Below are positions 34,213 to 38,965 of a stretch of DNA of 38,965 nt, one piece after another. Below the pieces are notes generated by a model. That model was not told the DNA's origin. It searched no databases and saw only the letters and a list, made by a program, of their open reading frames with translations. The position numbers and the translations under genes were made by a program. Position 1 is the first letter of the stretch. Each line of letters starts with the position of its first letter. The stretch spans positions 1 to 38,965 of the forward strand of contig JAUWTD010000006.1 of the NCBI GenBank assembly GCA_030609775.1. Direction: 5' to 3'. This DNA is from Candidatus Altarchaeota archaeon. GTDB taxonomy: Archaea; Altiarchaeota; Altiarchaeia; IMC4; QMZM01.

Positions 34213-35064
34213 TTATTCTCTTCTCAGGTTCCTTGAGAAATAGTTATTCAATGCTCTTGCACAGTAATTCAAAACCAGGATCATCAATACCAAAACCAAT
34301 GCCGTGCCAAAGGCATTACCCTCTGAGACCCCTTCCGACGTTAAGGTATAAAGGTGTGTAGTCAAAGCCATAGTCGGGTCAAAAACCGAAGAGGGCAGAA
34401 TCGGATTCAATATCGCTGCAGTGAATATTATTGGAGCGGTTTCTCCTGCTGCTCTTCCTAAACCAAGGATCAAACCAGTTACTATGCCAGGCAACGCAGC
34501 GGGCAAAACTATTTTTCTAATAGTGTATAATTTAGTTGCGCCAAGGGCATAGCTTCCTTCCTTATATGTTCCGGGAACCGATTTTATAGCCACCTCTGCT
34601 GTTCTGATGATCATGGGAAGAATCATAAGACCCAAGGTCAATCCGCCGGATAATATGGATACGCCTCCCGTATAATCCTTCAGATAAAAAACAAACAAGG
34701 CAAACCCAAAGAGCCCGAAAACAATGGATGGGACGGCATTCAGGGTATCTGCGCCAATACAAATCATGTTAGTTAATTTCCCTTCTTTCCGGAATTCCGT
34801 GATATATACTGCCGCACCCACCCCAATAGGGGTTGCGAATAGAATAGCTATTGCTACAAGATACAGTGTACCAAGGATTGCAGGAAAAATTCCCCCATCT
34901 CTTCCGGCATTTTTCGGGATACCTGAAACAAACTCAAAACTCAAAGCACCCGCGCCCTTTAAGACTACATAACCAAGGATTGCAAACAGGGAAAAAAATA
35001 TAGCTATACCTGAAACCCAAAACACAGCCTTTGCAATCTTGTCCTCTACTCTTGCCGAAATCAT
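34213..35064 (-). CDS. pstA: Phosphate ABC transporter permease PstA
   Basis: A 283-residue permease with six predicted membrane helices. The ABC-contact EAA-like loop is GTYKEGSYALGATKLYTIRK (about 164-183). It pairs with PstC in the membrane. Its start overlaps the pstC stop (ATGA, 35061-35064). It is the last gene of the operon; the expected ATPase gene pstB does not follow, since the next gene is an unrelated protein after a 116-bp AT-rich gap. Confidence 0.95.
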   Translation of the reverse strand: MISARVEDKIAKAVFWVSGIAIFFSLFAILGYVVLKGAGALSFEFVSGIPKNAGRDGGIFPAILGTLYLVAIAILFATPIGVGAAVYITEFRKEGKLTNMICIGADTLNAVPSIVFGLFGFALFVFYLKDYTGGVSILSGGLTLGLMILPMIIRTAEVAIKSVPGTYKEGSYALGATKLYTIRKIVLPAALPGIVTGLILGLGRAAGETAPIIFTAAILNPILPSSVFDPTMALTTHLYTLTSEGVSEGNAFGTALVLVLMILVLNYCARALNNYFSRNLRRE

Positions 35065-35927
35065 TTCCGTATCCTATATTTGACCAATAAAATATTAGAT
35101 GTTAAACTCATGACTAATACAATGAAAAACAAGATAACCCCTAATGCAAACAAAGCAGAATAATGCATGCTTCCAACGATGGCTTCACCCATCTCCAACA
35201 GAATAGCAGAGGTTAAGGCTTCACCGGGCTCTAAGAGAGATGAAGGAATCTTTTCAACGTTTCCCAAAACCAATACAACAGCCATAGTTTCTCCAATAGC
35301 TCTTCCCATACCCAAGATTGTTCCAGCCATTACCCCGGGCATTGCCGAAGGCAACAAAACATTCCGGATAGTCTGCCAATCCGTTGCCCCAAGAGCTAAC
35401 GAACCCTCCTTGTATGTTTTAGGGACGGCTTCAAGGGAATCCTGTGAAATACTTATTATTATCGGCAGAATCATCACCGCCAAGGTTACTGAACCTGCAA
35501 GCAGGGTTTCCCCGGTCGGAAGATGAAAAGAAACCTTTATTAATCTAACGACCACCACCAACGCAAACAAACCATAGACGATAGACGGAATCCCAGCCAA
35601 TAACTCAATAGACGGCCTTAAAACACGTTTAGCCCACCTAGGGGCAATCTCGGATAATAATATCGCACATGAAACACCTAAAGGAACAGCAATAACTAAA
35701 GACCCTACTGTTATGCAAATAGAACACAGTATAAACGAAAAAGCACCGAATTCATTATTCCCCGGATCCCAGTCAGTTCCAAAAACAATGCTCGCTATCC
35801 CCCTCTCTTCGAATAGGGTGAAACTCTCATTGAAGAGAAAAAGAATAATAAGCAGGATACTGAGGCTCGCAGTCACTGCAAACACAAAAAGAATATACTC
35901 AACGACATCCTCATATCTTAGAGACAT
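35061..35927 (-). CDS. pstC: Phosphate ABC transporter permease PstC
   Basis: A 288-residue permease with six helices. The conserved coupling loop is KTYKEGSLALGATDWQTIRN (about 169-188), and ELLAGIPSIVYGLFA (about 107-121) is typical of PstC. It follows the metallophosphoesterase gene by 6 nt, and its stop overlaps the pstA start. Confidence 0.95.
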   Translation of the reverse strand: MSLRYEDVVEYILFVFAVTASLSILLIILFLFNESFTLFEERGIASIVFGTDWDPGNNEFGAFSFILCSICITVGSLVIAVPLGVSCAILLSEIAPRWAKRVLRPSIELLAGIPSIVYGLFALVVVVRLIKVSFHLPTGETLLAGSVTLAVMILPIIISISQDSLEAVPKTYKEGSLALGATDWQTIRNVLLPSAMPGVMAGTILGMGRAIGETMAVVLVLGNVEKIPSSLLEPGEALTSAILLEMGEAIVGSMHYSALFALGVILFFIVLVMSLTSNILLVKYRIRK

Positions 35928-35933
35928 TTTTTT

Positions 35934-36677
35934 TTATGGAATAAACGGCTCACGTGCATTCAGGATCTCCTCAAAATTAATAGTTCTGCCGCCGACTACC
36001 TTAATTTGGGCATTAACTCGGTTATCCTCTATTTTGAGGATATTATATGAGTTAGCGAAAAACCCGCGGAATTTTTTAGAGGAAACCGTTCCAACATTAA
36101 CTACCTGCGAGCTGCCAACAACCAGACTCCACGGCCGATGCCGGTGCCCACACAAAACCAGGTTCACCCTGCTTTGAGTTATCGCCCGGAGAACATCCCC
36201 TGCATCAGCAACAGTGCTTCTTTCTAAACCTGTGTCCGGGATCGGGACCAGGTGATGATGCAAGGCAACTACCTTAAATTTATCTTTTCTTTCATCCAGG
36301 ATCTTTCTGAGCCACTGCACCTGCCTATAACCTACCTCGCCTCCGTCTTTATCCGGCCGTGCACTGCTCAGATAAACCACGACAACATCCCTGAATTCCA
36401 GGACACGGGGCTTCTGAAAATATCTCTTACATAACAGATAACCTGTAGAACGATAATCATGGTTCCCGGTGCCTACAATAGTTCTCTTGCATTCTATTCG
36501 GTCTAAATGCTCTCTTGCAAGCTCATACTCACTAAGAAAACCATTCTCTGTGAGGTCCCCTGTCACAATAACAATATCTGGTGCAAGCTCATTAATCTCC
36601 TTTACGGCGACATCAAGCGCCTCTGGATTAAATCTTGAATCTCCGCAATGAAGATCCGAAAGATGCACGATCAACAT
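35934..36677 (-). CDS. Calcineurin-like metallophosphoesterase
   Basis: A 247-residue dinuclear-metal phosphoesterase. Motifs are in order: HLSDLHCGD (about 5-13), GDLTENG (about 40-46), GTGNHDYRS (about 70-78), ALHHHLVP (about 138-145) and LCGHRHRP (about 173-180). All metal ligands are present. There is no signal peptide, so it acts inside the cell. It sits between pstS and pstC with an ATG overlapping the pstS stop (TGATG), so it is made with the phosphate importer. Likely substrate: a cyclic nucleotide or phosphodiester; not known. Confidence 0.9.
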   Translation of the reverse strand: MLIVHLSDLHCGDSRFNPEALDVAVKEINELAPDIVIVTGDLTENGFLSEYELAREHLDRIECKRTIVGTGNHDYRSTGYLLCKRYFQKPRVLEFRDVVVVYLSSARPDKDGGEVGYRQVQWLRKILDERKDKFKVVALHHHLVPIPDTGLERSTVADAGDVLRAITQSRVNLVLCGHRHRPWSLVVGSSQVVNVGTVSSKKFRGFFANSYNILKIEDNRVNAQIKVVGGRTINFEEILNAREPFIP

Positions 36678-37504
36678 CAGCCCACCTCTATGAATCCTTC
36701 TTCTCCAACTATCTTTTGGCCTTCACTACCTAGAACAAAGTCTATGAATTCTTTGACATAACCTGATGCTTCGCCGTTGGTTAACATATACAAGCTCCTT
36801 GAAACCGGGTACTCTCCTGATTTTATGTTCTCCTTTGAAGGCATAATACTATCTATCTTAACAGGTTTTACTTTTTCATCAATGTAACCGATTCCAACAT
36901 AACCAATCGCGTTCTCGTTACTTGCTACCGAGGCCTTAACCGCCCCATTACTTGGCTTCTGCAAGGCATTACCTGATGTCTCTAATTTATTCATCACCAA
37001 TTTTTCAAAGGTTGATCTGGTTCCGGAACCCTCTTCTCTTATAATGACTACGATCTCTAAATCCTTTCCGCCAACCTCCTTAAAGTTTCTAATCTTGCCT
37101 GCGAATATGTTCCTTACTTGCTCTTTTGTCAGATCACTGAGTGAATTACCTGGATGCACCACAACAGCAATACCATCATAGGCTACTGTATACGTCTTCA
37201 ACTCAGGATATGTGCTAGTCTCTGCCTCCTTCAAATCCCTTGAAGACATCCCAATGTCTGCTGTCCCTTCCGCTACCAACTTTATCCCCGTGCCTGAACC
37301 ACCCCCTTGAATAGCTACTAACACACCTGGGTGTTTTAACATATATGCTTCAGCACAAACCGACGCAATAGGCTGCACCGTAGTGGAGCCGGCAACACTT
37401 AATCTATCTTGTTTAGTTTCTTCACTAGTGCATCCACACAATAGGACTACAGATACTAGCAAAAACAATAATCCAATACCTCTCATTCTCTTATTTTCTT
37501 TCAT
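36677..37504 (-). CDS. pstS: Phosphate-binding lipoprotein PstS
   Basis: A 275-residue extracellular phosphate receptor. The signal peptide (about 6-22) ends in a lipobox LLCGC, so the protein is lipid-anchored at C24. The mature part has the phosphate-binding loops VAGSTTVQPIA (about 37-47), GGGSGTGIKL (about 67-76), SSRDLK (near 87) and REEGSGTRSTFE (about 155-166). It heads the pstS-phosphoesterase-pstC-pstA unit and is divergent from the AbrB-PhoU gene. Confidence 0.95.
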   Translation of the reverse strand: MKENKRMRGIGLLFLLVSVVLLCGCTSEETKQDRLSVAGSTTVQPIASVCAEAYMLKHPGVLVAIQGGGSGTGIKLVAEGTADIGMSSRDLKEAETSTYPELKTYTVAYDGIAVVVHPGNSLSDLTKEQVRNIFAGKIRNFKEVGGKDLEIVVIIREEGSGTRSTFEKLVMNKLETSGNALQKPSNGAVKASVASNENAIGYVGIGYIDEKVKPVKIDSIMPSKENIKSGEYPVSRSLYMLTNGEASGYVKEFIDFVLGSEGQKIVGEEGFIEVG

Positions 37505-37595
37505 TTACATCACTTATTTTTTTTATGTTTATATACATAACTGGATATATAAATAGTTCATATATAAAATATATAATCTATATAGTTTTATAAAA
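37505..37595. promoter_or_regulatory. Divergent pstS / AbrB-PhoU promoter region
   Basis: A 91-bp region almost all A/T between the two start codons. Several TATA-like runs (GTTTATATACATA at 37527-37539, GGATATATAAATAG at 37543-37556, and a run at 37559-37579) can serve both directions, with leaders of about 20-45 nt. The AbrB domain of the divergent gene is a candidate binder here. Confidence 0.55.
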
Positions 37596-38510
37596 ATGGA
37601 ATATAGAAAAATACAAGTAACCGGCGAAGGCACCTACATCATCTCTCTGCCGAAAAAATGGGTCAAAAAAAACCAGTTAGGTAAAAAAGATGTAATCTCC
37701 GTCATAGAAAAAGACGACGAACTCTTACTGAGACTAAAAGAGAAAAAAGAACAAGAAACTGAAATAAAAATAAATACAAAAGACGCCGAATTTCTTTCCA
37801 TGTCCCTGATAACCAAATACATTCAAGGATACGACACAATCATCTTCACATCAAAAGACTACATAAACCCAGAGATACGAAAAAAGCTGATAAAGAGTTC
37901 CACCTACCTGATTGGATTAGAGCCCTTCGGAGAAACCAAAAACCAACTAACATTCAAGATGTTCATGAAGGAAAGAGGACAATTAATCGAATCGGCACAA
38001 AGAATGCATGACATGTCCCTTCTATCATTCACCGAACTTATGGATGACCTGGAAATGGAAGCCTATAACGAAAACATTCTAGACGGAATAATCCAAAGAG
38101 ACGATGAAATAGATAAATTCTATTTCCTGATCCTGAGACAATTATCCACTTTAAGCGGATTTGAAGCAACGGTCTGGGTGCAAATAGCCAAAAGCATCGA
38201 AAGAATCTCAGACCACATAGAACAAATAGCAATACTCACCAAAGAATGTAAACGAATGAAAAAAGAAGACATCAAAACATACAAAGAAATGATAGATATG
38301 TACAAGGGAGTCATATTAGCATTGAAAAATGAGAACCCCCCACTAGCTAACGATATCCTGAAAAAAATACAAAAATTCAGACTAATGGAAAAGAAAAACA
38401 TACACACAATAGATAACAGCAAAGGACAATGCGTCCTATTCTACGAAAGCTTCAGACGAATCAGAGAATACATATCAGACATAGCCGAATCAGTTATAAA
38501 CCTATCATAA
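37596..38510 (+). CDS. phoU: AbrB-PhoU phosphate uptake regulator
   Basis: A 304-residue two-part protein. The N-terminal AbrB/SpoVT domain (about 1-48: RKIQVTGEGTYIISLPKKWV) should bind DNA as a swapped hairpin. Residues about 90-304 form two PhoU-like helical bundles (IIQRDDEIDKFYFLILRQL; ERISDHIEQIAILTKE) that bind metals and sense Pst activity. This fusion is common in archaea. Divergent from pstS, so it probably represses or tunes pst transcription. Confidence 0.93.
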   Translation: MEYRKIQVTGEGTYIISLPKKWVKKNQLGKKDVISVIEKDDELLLRLKEKKEQETEIKINTKDAEFLSMSLITKYIQGYDTIIFTSKDYINPEIRKKLIKSSTYLIGLEPFGETKNQLTFKMFMKERGQLIESAQRMHDMSLLSFTELMDDLEMEAYNENILDGIIQRDDEIDKFYFLILRQLSTLSGFEATVWVQIAKSIERISDHIEQIAILTKECKRMKKEDIKTYKEMIDMYKGVILALKNENPPLANDILKKIQKFRLMEKKNIHTIDNSKGQCVLFYESFRRIREYISDIAESVINLS

Positions 38511-38580
38511 GAAAATTTATAACCTCTGAAATCAAAATACTTTTCTTAGAATAGAAGAAGAGAGAAAAAAAATAAAGAAA

Positions 38581-38965
38581 ATGAGTGATCTGGTTATAAA
38601 AAACGCTAAACTTGTTTTATCTGACGGGGTCTTTGAAGGAGGACTCGTAGTCGAAGACGGGAAAATAAAGAAGATAACCTCTGATTCTGGTCTGCTTAAA
38701 GCCGACAGAATAATAGATGCCAACGGAAACTACGTTCTCCCCGGATTAATAGATGCGCACGTGCATTTCAGGGAACCGGGTTCAAGCTCCAAAGAGGACT
38801 GGCTTACTGGATCCTCTGCTGCGGCAGCAGGCGGAGTCACAACAGTCCTCGACATGCCTAACACGCAACCTCCCACGTCCACAATAGAACAACTAAACCG
38901 GAAAAGAGAAATCGCCCAATCCAAATCAATAATAGACTACGGATTCCATTTCGGAGCATCCGCAG
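38581..38965 (+). CDS. pyrC: Dihydroorotase, 5' part only
   Basis: The window ends after 128 codons; the rest lies downstream. It starts [16 protein letters not shown] with the amidohydrolase small beta domain, then [20 protein letters not shown] with the metal-binding HxH motif and substrate Arg (about 55-74), and [11 protein letters not shown] (about 93-103). This is a class I dihydroorotase of pyrimidine synthesis. It has its own AT-rich upstream sequence (AAATTTATAACC, about 38513-38524). Confidence 0.92.
   Translation, partial: MSDLVIKNAKLVLSDGVFEGGLVVEDGKIKKITSDSGLLKADRIIDANGNYVLPGLIDAHVHFREPGSSSKEDWLTGSSAAAAGGVTTVLDMPNTQPPTSTIEQLNRKREIAQSKSIIDYGFHFGASA

Noticed and set aside
1-38965. 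CRISPR array, insertion sequence or prophage
   Set aside because: No regularly spaced repeat, transposase or phage gene was seen; the only mobile trace is the hsdR relic.

Overview
The window is an AT-rich stretch of archaeal chromosome. Evidence for an archaeon: a TFE transcription factor, archaeal-type prolyl-tRNA synthetase, adenylate kinase, ribosomal protein L34e, an Oxa1-like DUF106 protein, Sec61-beta, aIF2-beta, aIF5B, a 7S-type SRP RNA, and the ether-lipid genes for glycerol-1-phosphate dehydrogenase, GGGP synthase and geranylgeranyl reductase. FtsZ, a histone-fold-like protein and UvrABC point to a euryarchaeal-type lineage. No methanogenesis or other marker pathway is present, so I do not name a genus. 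Many genes look leaderless, with a TATA box about 25 nt before the start codon; others have SD sequences (AGGTGA type) or overlap their upstream neighbour by ATGA.

Layout. 1-5.1 kb: a DedA-like membrane protein; an operon of tfe, an HD-domain protein and an iron-sulfur flavoprotein; ftsZ; a methyltransferase divergent from ftsZ; a RadC-like protein; and a decayed tail of a type I restriction subunit (hsdR). 5.1-5.6 kb: SRP RNA facing a short Sec61-beta gene. 5.6-7.5 kb: an HTH-FIST sensor-regulator divergent from a small repeat protein, with two matching palindromes between them. 7.5-13.6 kb: proS, an AI-2E-type exporter, a UbiB-like kinase with a phasin-like partner, and geranylgeranyl reductase translationally coupled to a ferredoxin. 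13.7-18 kb: a NurA-type nuclease, the adkA-DUF106-rpl34e operon, a winged-helix-like protein and a membrane TPR protein. 18-26 kb: a DEAD-box helicase, a small zinc protein and a uvrA-uvrC-uvrB operon. 26-28.3 kb: bacterial-type phosphoglycerate mutase, a four-repeat membrane protein broken by an in-frame TAA, an unusual AbrB-like protein and tRNA-Cys. 28.5-33.3 kb: a tailed histone-fold-like protein, aIF2-beta, DUF424, G1P dehydrogenase, GGGP synthase and aIF5B. 33.3-39 kb: an unrecognised protein, a phosphate-uptake operon (pstS, metallophosphoesterase, pstC, pstA, with no pstB), a divergent AbrB-PhoU regulator and the start of dihydroorotase.

Most of this is core archaeal housekeeping: membrane-lipid synthesis at two loci, translation initiation, protein export and excision repair. 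The least ordinary parts are the HTH-FIST locus with its paired 7-5-7 palindromes, the acidic-tailed histone-fold/coiled-coil protein leading a translation and lipid operon, the interrupted four-repeat membrane protein, the triplicated AbrB strand protein, and a 13-nt element shared by the divergent ftsZ and methyltransferase promoters. Two genes shorter than 60 codons were found by reading the sequence directly: Sec61-beta at 5428-5595 and a paired-CxxC protein at 19360-19509.
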